DNA of 64,000 nt from NCBI GenBank assembly GCA_030847615.1, contig JAUMIR010000003.1, forward strand, positions 26,844,501 through 26,908,500. Direction: 5' to 3'. Each line of letters opens with the position of its first letter. Within the stretch, counting starts at the first letter, position 1. The position numbers and the translations under genes are program-made. Source of the DNA: Gambelia wislizenii. Lineage: Eukaryota; Chordata; Lepidosauria; Squamata; Crotaphytidae. The notes below the pieces were generated by a model, which was not told the DNA's origin, searched no databases, and saw only the letters and a program-made list of their open reading frames with translations. Below, piece by piece: positions 32,930 to 44,179 of the stretch.

Positions 32930-34215
32930 TTTCTTCAACTTCCTAAGGAGGCCTTAAATATTAACAGGCCAAAACACATTTTTTAAAAATAATAAACTCT
33001 AGCACATAGATTTTGAAATGCACCTCTTTCATATCTGGATTCAACTGTATGTTATTCCTTTTTCTTTCTTTCTTTTTAATCTTCTGACTCAAAGAACAGC
33101 CATTTCAGTCAGCAGAGATTATTCTTTTATCGGGATAGAAAATTGTCCCATGTTACCATTCATTTTAAGTTTGCTTGGAAATAAATTGCAACTGTTTTCT
33201 TTTAGAGTTTAGGTTTGCTTCCTAATTTTGATGGGTTCAAAAGAGGGTTGAAATGGTGTTTTCTCTTTTTTTGCATAGAATGGAGAGGTGATACCTATGC
33301 AAAACAAATGTTACACTTCATATGGACATGTACTTCTGGTTCTTGGTGCTTAGGTATTGTAGAATATCCTTACTCCTGAGCCCACAAATACTTCAGTAGA
33401 AATGGGACATTTTTATACCCGCAATATATCTGAATTCTCATGAGATCAGAAAATACCCAAGAAGTCATTCAGTGCAAATTCTTCCTGAATTAGAATTAAA
33501 CATATGCAAATCCTCTCCATTTCCCTTAAGACATTGCTAATTTTTATCAGCCTTTCACCTTCACTTCAAATTCCTACAGACATTTTTCTCTTGAGCTGTA
33601 TTAGCACATTTTGCTGTGCTTTAAGTAAAATATGTCAGCAACTGTCATATTCGCTAACTGAATAAATATGATTGTCACTCAGCAAAGGAAACCATGTCAA
33701 GCTCATTGTTTAGATCAAGAAGATGCACTCAGCTTGCTTTTCATGCTGCCATCTGTATTAAACACCCTTTTACAGGGGATACAATCAATTAGTCTATTTT
33801 TCTTCAAAAATTTACTGTGATAAATGCACAGACTGATTGATCATACTCATCCATCAATTAATGCTTTTAACTCTAATAAAACTGTAAATGAATAATTGGG
33901 AGGGATATCATCCCCCCACCAAATGTTCTTTGCATTAAATGCCTCCCATCTATAAATCTGTTCTTCAGTAGAAATTTATGTCCTTCCTTGCCCCATAGAC
34001 TTAAAAGTGATTAAAGGAATATAGAATATAAAGATATGCAAAGCTATATACTAAACATGGAGCTTGGAAACTTGGAGTCTGTATCACTCCAAAGTCCATA
34101 ACACTTTGATTTGTGTATTTCTATAAATCACAGATTTGTTCATTGCAATTAATTGTGGTTGCATCAGTAATTTCTTTAGTATATCTGCAGCACTTACAGT
34201 TTTTGCCCCTTATTT
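32930..34215. other. Intron; candidate conserved non-coding block
   Basis: No repeat or ORF recognised. 33440-33910 is AT-rich and holds octamer-type (ATATGCAAATCC at 33501) and homeodomain-type (CAATTAATG, CAATCAATTAG) words, so it is a candidate regulatory block inside the 23 kb intron; unproven. Confidence 0.3.
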
Positions 34216-34220
34216 AAATA

Positions 34221-34451
34221 CAGTTGTCCCTTTATATTCACTGGGGTTCGGTTCCAGGACCCACCGTGAATACAAAAATCCGTGAATACTCAAGTCGCAT
34301 TATATGCAATGGCATAGCAAAATGGTGTCCCTGATATAAGATGGCAAAATCAAGGTCTGCTTTTTGGATTATTATTTTTTTAAGAATATTTTTCAAGACA
34401 TGAATACTTAAATCCGTGGATACCAAATCCGTGGATACGGAGGGACAACTG
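34221..34451. mobile_element. Tigger-like MITE, near full length
   Basis: 231 bp, TA on both sides, ends CAGTTGTCCCTTTATATTC and GAGGGACAACTG. Contains AAAATCCGTGAATACTCAAG and GCAATGGCATAGCAAAATGG as in 61511-61740. Confidence 0.85.
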
Positions 34452-34459
34452 TACAGTTA

Positions 34460-35639
34460 TGTGTGAAACCATAACTATAGCTGCACATAGTGGTTGGTGA
34501 TGGTTTGTTTAATTAATATATAACTTGCCTTTTTTCCACTGGGAAAATGCCCAATGCATATTTCCCACTGCATTGCAGTACAATTGGAACTGCACACTAT
34601 TGGTTATCACTATGTTTGATTTCTATACCATTTACATTATTTATAAATAGAACAACTATTAATAGATCAGCTACCCAGCTAAGTATACTTAGCAAATTTT
34701 AAGTAGCATATTCTTGCCCATCCCCCACAATCTTGCCTTACTGGTCAGCAGCTGCTGTGTGACTGAGGTCTGTTCTGTCTATCAGGATGTAGCAAGCTGA
34801 GATTTCCACCTCTTCCCACTAGTGATCTCCAGTGTGACAATCAGAAACAGGATACCTGTTGCAATTGCTCCTTGCACTGAAGATTGCTTGCATGAGGAGG
34901 CTGAAACATCAATCTGCTGCTGTGCACTGATCAAAAAGAGAACAGACCTCTGTTGCTCACAACAGCTTCTGCCTAGTAAGGCAGGACTGGGGGACTTTTA
35001 TGATCCTACATACAGTATTCCCTACATATTCCCTGCGTTACTGCCATGATTGTGAATACATCAGGATTATAAAAACATAACAGATACAGATGTGTAACTC
35101 TAGGGTCCACATTTGTAACTGGGATCATGAATTCCAGCATTGCTCAAGAAAGAGCAAACAAAAAGAAAATGCACACTTTCATCCTTACTTTGTACTACAA
35201 ATTGAAGTCGCATTGGATGATCACATGTAAATCAGTATCTCAACTAGTCTGCTCATGCAATTCTCACTCCAGAAAAGGAATTCAACTACAGAAGCTTTCC
35301 CCATGTATGGGTTTTCCTTTGCTGGATGCTAGTGTTCAAGGTCACTATTGTAGCAATCCTAAATAAGATCTGATTTTCCTCCTGACAAGGTGTAGTCTTC
35401 ATGAAATTATTCTACATGTCTGAGTTCACATGGTAAATATTTTTTATATATAATATTCTGAATGGTGATCATGTTGGGGTATATACCAGAAGGAAGAGCA
35501 AGGTACTGTACTTGATTTGATTATTAATAGTTGTTAACCTGGAGCAGACTGTTCCTGTAAACACAGGCAAACAAGAAATATTTACTGCATGGAAATGATA
35601 AAGTGAAACCATTCTGTGATGGCTGTAACACATCAAGAT
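34460..35639. other. Intron, nothing recognised
   Basis: No repeat family, RNA gene or exon recognised. Confidence 0.35.
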
Positions 35640-35801
35640 GAATGTGCGAACTGGGTCTAATAATCTCTATTTAACAAATGGAAAACTGGGACTGGTTACA
35701 GAAACATGCCCCAATGAAGTCCATCACTCATCAAGGATTTGAACCCAAGAATCCCAACTCCAAGTCCAAAATACTTTCAACTGAAGCTATGCTGCTTCAA
35801 G
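35640..35801 (+). repeat. Old CORE/MIR-like SINE fragment
   Basis: Order AAATGGAAAACTGGGACTGG, GGATTTGAACCCAAGAATCC, CTATGCTGCTTC resembles the 3' part of a MIR-type SINE (deep tetrapod age). Weak match. Confidence 0.35.
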
Positions 35802-35999
35802 GTTTCAAAAAAACTAGCATATCCAAAATGACATTTAGTATTCAATGCTGCTCTCATATGCAGGAAAAATATATCGGGAAACATACACTAAATTTGTGAA
35901 CAGATGACAAAAAACATCCTATATGCTAAATATCTAAGTGCTTAGAAGTCCCACCCTTATTAATTTAAAGCACTTATAAGCTACTCTTCAGCAGCAAAG

Positions 36000-36845
36000 A
36001 CTCTGAGTACCTTCAAGATGAATAAAAATAACTTTAAGGGTTTCATCTTTCCTGTTGAAGCTGTCCAGGTGTTTGTGGATTTCAACAGCTTCTCTGTGCA
36101 TTCTGACATGATAGTTGTTTGCCTGGTCCAGAAACTTGGTGTTTTTAAATAACATTTTGTGTCCAGGTTGGTTTATAATGTGTTCTGCTACTGCTAGTTT
36201 TTTCTGGCTGGTCCAGTCTGCAGTGTCTCTCATGTTCCTTGATTCGTGTTTGCACACTGCATTTAGTGTTCCCAATGTAAACTTTTGCACAGCTACATGT
36301 TATGCAGTAAACTCCTGTGCCTGTGAGAGGGTCTCTTTTGTCCTTCTCTGAGCGTAGCATTTCTTGGGTTTTCTTGGTTGGTCACAAGAGCAGCTAAACC
36401 CAGAAAAAACCACACGAATGAAGAAAAACAGCCACCCAAACGGAATGTATTTTTACCATACATCAAAGGAGTCACAGACAAAATAGGGAAACTGATTAGG
36501 AAACACAACCTCCAAATGATCTACAGACCAACCAAGAAAATCCAAGAAATGCTATGCTCAGCGAAAGACAAAAGAGACCCTCTCACAGCCATAGGAGTTT
36601 GCCGCATACCATGCTGCTGTGGACAAGTTTACATAGGGACCACTAAACGCAGTATGCAAACACGAATCAAGGAACATAAGAGACACTGCAGACTGGGCCA
36701 GCCAGAAAAATCAGCAGTAGCAGAACATGTGATAAACCAACCTGGACATAAAATGCTATTTAAAAACATAGAAATTCTGGACCAGGCCAACAACTATCAT
36801 GTCAGAATGCACAGAAAAGCTATTAAAAATAAGATAATCTCTGCC
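36000..36845. mobile_element. Penelope-like element, two GIY-YIG ends in inverted array
   Basis: Two copies of the C-terminal region of a Penelope-like retroelement face each other. The minus arm (36382-36016) and plus arm (36526-36840) both encode AKDKRDPLT or EKDKRDPLT, then V-Y-I-G-(T/N)-T-K and TRIKEH, the GIY-YIG endonuclease core (GVCRIPCCCGQVYIG on plus), and a C-terminal block NYHVRMHR. The plus arm extends further upstream (36378-36525), from PKRNVFLPYIKG, with an open frame of 181 codons; the minus arm is broken. The reverse transcriptase is absent. A TATC-type microsatellite (36856-36906) follows. Confidence 0.8.
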
Positions 36846-36855
36846 CTCAAACCTG

Positions 36856-36906
36856 CAATATATCTATATCTATATCTATATCTATACCTATCTACCTATC
36901 TATATA
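36856..36906. repeat. (TATC)n/(TATA) microsatellite
   Basis: Imperfect ATCTAT/CTAT tandem just after the Penelope plus arm. Confidence 0.85.
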
Positions 36907-37031
36907 TAAAAATGTTAACATAACAAAGACTGAAGTTCTAATTAAAACCATTAAATCCTGAAGTCCAGTCTTAACGAATCAACCAATCAAGTGCTTATCA
37001 AGAGAGGACGATGAAGAAAGGCGTCACTTAC

Positions 37032-37163
37032 GAAGATCACAGTGGCTTCCATAGTAACCTGGCAGGCAGCCACACCTGCCGGTGACATGGTGGCACTCTT
37101 CATTCTTTCCAGAGCACTGACATAGTTGGTTACAGTTCTCCCCATATGTGCCTGGCAGACAAG
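37032..37163 (-). CDS. MEGF6: MEGF6-like exon, EGF repeat 6 (132 bp)
   Basis: 132 bp, one codon longer than its neighbours but still phase 1-1; acceptor TCAG and donor GTAAGT. It encodes CLPGTYGENC, NQLCQC, a six-residue loop SGKNEE before the fifth cysteine (five in the others), HHVTGRC and ends GYYGSHCDL. All eight cysteines are present. The next exon in the transcript is 23 kb away at 13913, the largest intron seen. Confidence 0.87.
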
Positions 37164-37672
37164 CTGAGGGAAAAGGAAATGTAAACCGATGAATTACATT
37201 TGTCTTGATAAACATTGTGTTCAAACAAAGAGCAGAGTAGAATTTATTCAATAAGATCAGTGCCTGCAGAAGAATGCTTCCCTTTGGGACTTTGGGTTTA
37301 TTACGTTTGCTTGGGGATTACTTTGTGGTTTGATTTTGTTTTGTTCACTCAATTTGTGCCCAACTGTCAAGGGCCAGTTGCAATTTTCTTGTCACTTAGA
37401 GAAAGTCATAGGTTGATGTCAAGGAAAATCAACTAAAATAATAAACTCAGGAGAGTCCCCCATGTATACAGGGTGACTCTCTCCTCCACAGATGTCTGAA
37501 AGCTTCAAGTCGGCTACAAATGTTTATGTAGTTTCCTGGTTTTCTTTTTGCCATGGGGTCTCACATTTACACTTGTGATTTATGCTATGTGTGGTGCTCT
37601 CCACCACAAATGAAAGTGTGTGCTTTAAGAGTTTATTTCCAATAACAAAGATGAACATACGGAGAAAACCAT

Positions 37673-37902
37673 CCAGGGCTACTGACACACTGCAGAAATA
37701 ATGCAGTTTGACACTGCTTTAACTATCATGGTGCTATCCTATGGATTCCTGGGATTTGTAGTTTGTTGAAGCACCAGAGCACTCAGAGAGAGAAGGCTAA
37801 ATATCTCACAAAACTACAAATCCCAGAATTCCATAGCATTGAGCCCTGGCAGTTACAGTGGTGTCAAATTGCATTATTTCTGCAGTGTGGCCGCAGCCCT
37901 GG
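37673..37902. mobile_element. 230-bp palindromic MITE
   Basis: Arms of about 100 bp are inverted: CCAGGGCTACTGACACACTG at 37673 and, inward from 37902, CCAGGGCTGCGGCCACACTG; both continue CAGAAATAATGCA and later GGGATTTGTAGTTT. A fragment lies at 25863-25985. Probably hAT-like; target duplication not certain. Confidence 0.7.
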
Positions 37903-38100
37903 TTACTTAACAGCTAATTCACATAGGCATGTACACTGTGTGGCTTCTCATAATTTGATTGCAACTTGTGAAAACTTGCCTCTGTGTTAATTGGGTACAA
38001 CATGGAAAACACTGCATTGAAAATAAATGTTCTGTCAGTTACAGTCACTTCAGTCTCTTGATACAGCAGTCAGGAAGTGAGTGCACTTGAGAACTAGCTC

Positions 38101-38733
38101 TAAGGGCTTGTCTATACGAGGGGTAAATAATACATACATGTTCGAAAAGGCAGGCATTTGCAAGCATATGAACTGCCTACATGGCTAAAAGTCCCTCCTA
38201 AACTCCGCATGACCCCCTAGCCAGCTGGCTGCTGCAAGTGATTTACTCATGATTTTTAAATCTCCAGCCACCTATTTTTTTTAACAAAAGCTTCCTGGGG
38301 TGTGCATAGGTATCATTTCGTTTTAACAATATTATAAAAAAGAAGAAAAACAGTAAAAATTGCTGTTACATGGACTTACCGGACCCTCGCTTAGGCAGAA
38401 ATCCAACATGGCAGCCACTGCTGATTCCCCTCTTTCCTAGCCCTGCCCCCTGTGCTTGTCCAGCTAATAAGATTGCACTGCCTGTTCATATCTGTGCGAA
38501 CGTGAGTGGTCAAATGATCACTCATTCGAAAGTTGTACGAATCATTTTCTGATATTCAAACAAGTCCTCAGATGCTGAATGAACAGACTTTACGGGCATT
38601 TTGCGGGCCCCCTTCCGAATGATATGTATTTGTGCATGTGTCCGTGTGAATGGTTCATTGATCTTTTGAACGCCATTCGTATTATTCTGAACGACATTCG
38701 TATTATTTGTATACAGTGTAGACAGGACCTAAG
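38101..38733. mobile_element. hAT-like non-autonomous element, about 630 bp
   Basis: Left end AGGGCTTGTCTATACGAGGG and, inward from about 38731, AGGTCCTGTCTACACTGTAT. Same terminal type as 490-1074. Inside are GAACGACATTCG-like repeats but no transposase. Followed by a run of 26 A at 38743-38768. The 195-codon plus-strand frame 38579-39166 spans the poly-A run and is not a gene. Confidence 0.6.
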
Positions 38734-38742
38734 TGTGTGGCC

Positions 38743-38768
38743 AAAAAAAAAAAAAAAAAAAAAAAAAA
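38743..38768. repeat. Poly(A) run, 26 bases
   Basis: Uninterrupted A run nine bases after the hAT-like element; it may mark an old retroposed tail or simple slippage. Confidence 0.9.
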
Positions 38769-39402
38769 GCTTTGCACTTGCATTTGCAGGGGATTGTGAA
38801 ATTAAATGTGGAATAAACACTGGGGGCTTTCAACACAACAAATGTTTCATACAAAGCAGTCCTTGGGTTCAATGGGACAAAACCACCATTAAGATCCAAT
38901 TCAAATATAATGGGATGCCACGGTCTTCTCCAATGGGCATGAGTTGTGGTGAGCATTCAGCTTACAAGGTATCTCCATCCCCTCCATTTTCACAGCCACA
39001 AAGAAGAGTGGAAGTTTTCACATCTTCCTTTCAAACAAACCTCACTTCTCCATTACATCTGAACTTGGGAAACTGTAGTTTGTTTAAACTCTCTATTGAA
39101 CTTGGGAACCGAACCTCCCTCTTTTCCACAGAAAGCATTTACTTTACCATTGAGCTAAGTTCCTAAAGACAAAACAAAGGAATTATAGACTGGACTGTGA
39201 GAAGAATTCACCCAGAATCTCACATTCTAACCTGATGAGGACTGATTTCAAATCATGTTCTAGATAAGAACTACAAAACATGTGTTTTGCATATCCTTAT
39301 GGCCAGTATGCTTTACTTCGATGAGATAGGTCTTTTTTCAGACAATGCTGCCCTTGGATGTGACACATTTAACCTTATTCCTTCATGACAAGGATGACTT
39401 AC

Positions 39403-39531
39403 TTCTTTCGCAATCACTGCCCACAAAACCTGGAGGACAGACACATTCTCCACTCACATGGTTACAAGGGACTCCTGAAGGGCATTTGCAATGCTCAGCA
39501 CAGGCAGTACCATAGAAGCCGGGCAAGCAAG
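39403..39531 (-). CDS. MEGF6: MEGF6-like exon, EGF repeat 5 of the window
   Basis: 129 bp, phase 1-1, acceptor CCAG and donor GTAAGT. It encodes CLPGFYGTAC, AEHCKC, PSGVPC, NHVSGEC and ends GFVGSDCER, eight cysteines. Loop 4-5 is P-S-G-V-P rather than N-G-G. The introns on either side are moderate (1.6 kb and 2.2 kb); a hAT-like element and two smaller repeats lie in the downstream intron. Confidence 0.87.
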
Positions 39532-39539
39532 CTGGAGGA

Positions 39540-41150
39540 AAACCAAACAATTTCTGTTTGAAGTACAAATACACTTAAGAAACATGACCAAGCTGTGCCC
39601 TAAAGCGTAATTGAGCATAAAAGGGTGTATATATAAATTGATGAAGATGGCATTGATGAAGAGGTTATGTAGGGGACTTTTTAATACAGAATAATAAAAA
39701 TGTGGAGTATATAGACATTTATGGAGTTATGAACATTACAGAGATTCTATTTCTAGACTACAGAATAATCTCTTCCATTTCTAGACTACAGAATAATCAA
39801 TGCAGATGACTATGAGAAAGTTCAATGACTGGCAGAAATACTTAGGACAATGCATAATTAACTTATGGAATTACTGCAATTTATTCATTGCTGCTTACTC
39901 CAACATCCAAAGAAAGAGAGGAAGGAAGACAGGAATGTGAAAATTTGCCAGACTCAGTTTTGTTGCACTTCTCTGAATCTCACTTCAACTCTACAAGACT
40001 TATTCTCCACACAAGATTCATGTATTATTTTGTTCTGTGCATTTTTAAAAAATATATATATACCTTTTCTATGAGTTTTTACTAAGATACATTTTTAAAA
40101 CATATTTTACCCACTGATTGTTTACAAGTATCCTCCTCCTCCTCATTTATTTATCTAGCATTTTACAAGTAGAACAACCAAAAACAATGGGTCCTGCCAA
40201 AGGCATATAATCTAAAATATATGTATATGTGTGTGTGTGTGCGCGCGCAAGATTATAAAACAATATTAAACTAAAATTCCAAAAGCATTCAAATATAAGC
40301 ACTTTTAGTTGTGAACATTTTTCAAGTGTGCATATGGTTTTGTGTGCATTTTCTCTTCATCAAAATGCACTGCAAAACAGAAACATAAGGATTATCAGTG
40401 CAGGATATTCTTCATCTTTTTAACAGTTTTGAGTGGTGTGAAGAGAATTCCCCACTGCCACCACCAGAAGATTGTGCATCACAAACAGAACCTAGTGATT
40501 CTGTTACATAACCTAGATACAGCTACTTTCTCCCTCTAACATCATGAGTTGAGCTGCTACCAAACTGATCTGTTACTACTTTTGAACCTTCTGCCCTTTC
40601 AAACATGGCACCGTTCAAACCCCGAAGTCAGGTGGTTTGAACTGGTAAGTAGCACTAGCTTATGTTAAAGAATATAGAAGTCATTTTGGACAAAGTTTTA
40701 AAATAAGTGGCTAAATGTATTTATTGACAATATTGCCTTTCTGCTTAGGGCGTTGAAAACATTTTTTAAAAAAGTCATTTCTACATGTGTACTATCTGTA
40801 TGTAAGTAATGAAAACAAAAAACACAACCCACAATAATGCTAAAAACATAACATCAACACAAACAATTTTAAGCCCTAAAGTCCCAGGGTGTGATTACAT
40901 CCTCAAAACCTTGATGAACAATTGTGGGGTTTGTTGTTTGTTGCCTAAAACTAAACAATTTGGGAGCCAACCCCACATTTCTAGGAAGGAATTTCATAGC
41001 TGGAATTCTGGCTGATTGTATAGAAGATATATCTGTGGTCATCAGCTATCGTTTATTAGAAAAACTGAGAGCAGCGGAATTTCACCTATGTTAGTTCAGT
41101 GAGATTTCAGATAAGCACTACCACAAAAAATGGAAGAGAGCTTAACAGGA
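39540..41150. other. Intron between EGF exons 4 and 5, old repeats only
   Basis: A (TG)n/(CG)n tract at 40226-40248 and two AT-rich stretches (40140-40310, 40690-41020) with weak L2-tail character. No gene or RNA recognised. Confidence 0.3.
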
Positions 41151-41156
41151 ACTTAC

Positions 41157-41285
41157 ATTGATCACACTGTCTTCCTCTCCACCCCTTTTCACAGTGACAC
41201 AATCCAGTCTGATGGTGGCAGGAGTAGCTGTGTTCACAGTCACATTGTTCCTCACACCATTCCCCAAAATAACCAGTTGGACAAA
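41157..41285 (-). CDS. MEGF6: MEGF6-like exon, EGF repeat 4 of the window
   Basis: 129 bp, phase 1-1, acceptor TCAG and donor GTAAGT. It encodes CPTGYFGEWC, EEQCDC, EHSYSC, HHQTGLC and ends GWRGRQCDQ, eight cysteines. It has the aromatic-Gly before the second cysteine (F-G instead of Y-G). The E-H-S-Y-S loop between cysteines 4 and 5 departs from the usual N-G-G but keeps the length of five. Confidence 0.87.
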
Positions 41286-43643
41286 CTGAGACAAGAATCA
41301 GATACACAACCTAATGTCATCTCTCTCTCTCTCCTTTCTTATGTGGGGGGACGGAGAAATAATTTCAGCGCAACCCTTCACTCCCTATGTTAAAGAGCCC
41401 AAATTTACAAATAGGGACAGGTTGGAATTACTAGTGTTTGTAATTACTAGTGTTTGTAAGACAAAACATTATAATATAAAACTCCTGAACAACAATCTCA
41501 CAACAAAGTGCTCAACATCTGGTAAATGGAGACATGCACACATGCTTTGAGAATGCCTGAAATGTCCCTACTGTTTAGACATAATTCATTTGTGTGTCCA
41601 CCAACCTATTTAGATATTTTTCAGGCCTCTTGGTTTTGAAAGTTCTTGCAGGATTTTCAACATATACATAAAAGTATGCATACAGTATTGCATGTAATAG
41701 ACCACAAATAAGACAAGACAGGAAAAATGAAGAATCTGCCTCAGAGGATGTAAAACACCAGATAACTGATGAAGCCATGTTTCTTTCTGCTACTTCTTTC
41801 AGCAAAGGCAGTCCCTGTCATCACCAAAAAAAACAAACAAAACTTGAATGGGAACATTTCTGGCGGGAGAGCAGAGGGGACAGAGGTCTGAGTGATACTT
41901 TCTCAGGGCACCCCGCTAATCGCCACAAATCCAGGGGAAATAAGGAATTTCTTTTTACTCCTGGGCAGTAGTTCGGATTGGGAAGATCTGAGCTCTGTGG
42001 GGCCAGTGCGATCTTGGCTGGAGGGGCTTGCACCACATGGGGATGGAGGTCCCAATGTGGTGAGAGTCCTCGGCAAGAAGACAGTGGCAGCCATTGTGGT
42101 GAGAAGCAATCTTCAGATCTATCCCTCAAGCTCCCCTGTTATTAAGCTACAACAAATTTTGATAGCCGCTGACTGGATTTGGGCACCCGGAGTTTGAGTG
42201 CAAGTAAGATCTTCACATATTTCACTGCTCTAACTACACCCGGAGGAGAGATGAGCACATGGAGCATGTGGAACATGGCGCCGGAGTGTTAGCTGTGGAA
42301 TTGGTGAGAGACACATAAAAAATAAGGTACGGGACTCTAAGGCAAATAAGAGAAGGACGGGACAGAGATCAGAATTTAATAAGAGAGGGGAAGGGGAAGA
42401 AGAAGCGAAAGGGGGATATGGCGACTTAAGGACATATGGGTGTGGAGTGGACAGTCTTGTATAAAGGATCGAGAAAGCACCGGAGAAAAGAGTGAAAGCT
42501 GTTTGTTGGTGGAAAATAAATATACAAATTATACAAAAGAAAATTGCTTAGATCCCCTTCCCTTAAGAAACAATAGCTAGATTGGAAAAACAGAGGAAGG
42601 TAGAAGAGGGTAGAGAAGAGGACAGAAGTAGACAGAAGAGGATAGAAGTGGACAGAAGAGGACTGGGTTGATCAAGTTGGATTAGACCATACAAGTGGCC
42701 GAAGCGGAGACAGAAACGTTATAAAAAGGATTAGGCCAGTCAAGGGGCTGAAGATTAAATAAATAAATTCGTGTATCGTCTTTGCTTGGTAACACTGTTT
42801 CCCCCTCTTCCCATTGTTTAAACAGTACACAAACTAAAAAGTAAAGCTAAGTGAAGAAGAAAAGTGAAGTGGGAGAAATTATGTTAGGGGTTTGCCAAGC
42901 TGCGAGCAGATCAAAAAGGGAAAGGAGAGCAAAGGAGAAAAATGGACTGAGAATTAAAAAACTAAAGCACTGCTGCCATCTAGTGGACAAAAGAAAATTT
43001 GGAAGTGGGACATAAGACTATAATTCTGGGAAAGGATTAGAATTAATTATATTGGAAGAGTAAATTTATGAGAGGAACTGATTAATTAATGAAATGAGAA
43101 ATTGATTATTTAAGATATTATAGGAATATTGATTATATAAAATAACAGTTTTGATTAATTACGACAACAGTGCCGAATAATTAACAACTTTTCTATACAT
43201 ATATGTGATATTAATTATTGATTATTGAGCTGATTATTAACTAATTCAATACACTAATACATTTATTATATTTTATATACTTAATACAATAATATATTAA
43301 TACATTCATTGAATCTATTATCAAGACTATTAAGTATTGAAGGCAATTAAGATAATGAATATTGAAACTAGTTAAGTTGATTTGGTTATTGATTAGTTAA
43401 TTGAATATAATTGATGGATTAGATTGATGGCCTGATGGATTAGATTGAATTAATTGTATAAGATCTTGCATTGAGAAAATACCTTACTTTGTTTATATAT
43501 ACATGTCTATATATGAATGAATTTTAGACTGGGAAATTGTGCAAATTAATCATAAAGGAATTTAAACAGGGACAAATACTCTAAAAAGCTGATTTAAGGA
43601 GCCTGATTAACGGTAAATTGCAGACAACTGGAGGATAAGAGCA

Positions 43644-44165
43644 ATGGCGGCAAGTACAAGAGCTAAAGTAGCTGGTTCCCAGGCACAAGCACAATTACTT
43701 TTTATGAGAAGGAATTTGACAGACAATCCAACCAAATAATCTGATAAACAAACTGATATTGGTCTACAAATTTTGGAAGAACTCAAAATTTTTAAGAAGG
43801 AGATAAGGGATGAACTCAAAATAGTTAAAAGAGAAATGAGATCAAACATGGAGAAATTAGAAAATAAGTTGGACAACTTATCATTTGAAATGACAAATCT
43901 CAAAACAAAAGTGAATGATATGGAAAGCAGAGTGGATGGTACAGAAAAACAAATGGACGAAACAAAAGAGGAACAAAAGAGAGAAAGAAATATGATTCTA
44001 ATACAAGAAATGAGATACAGAGGAAAATGCCTCAAATTGAGAGGTATTGTAGAAAGTCTGAAAGAAGATTTATGGGAAAAGATAATTCGCAGTCTGGCAA
44101 AATTCATAGAAACTAAGGAGGAAGAGATAGAATTGGCAACAGATAAGCTGGTTAGAGTGAACTCA
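43644..44165 (+). pseudogene. L1 ORF1 remnant (coiled coil)
   Basis: ATG at 43644 opens MAASTRAKVAGSQ but codon 32 is TAA (43737). The same frame continues as a heptad-rich coiled coil (VKREMRSNMEKLENKLDN) and then the start of the RNA-binding domain (RGKCLKLRGI, EKIIRSLAKFI). ORF1 proteins form trimers that bind L1 RNA; the C-terminal half of the RNA-binding region is deleted. Confidence 0.75.
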
Positions 44166-44179
44166 GTAATAGCAATAGA

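Noticed and set aside
38579..39166. 195-codon plus-strand ORF
   Set aside because: Contains a lysine run from the 26-base poly(A) tract and starts inside a hAT-like element; no domain.
41892..42197. 101-codon ORF and its antisense partner in the L1 5' region
   Set aside because: Lies in the L1 5' UTR; the two frames are shadows of each other and match no L1 protein.
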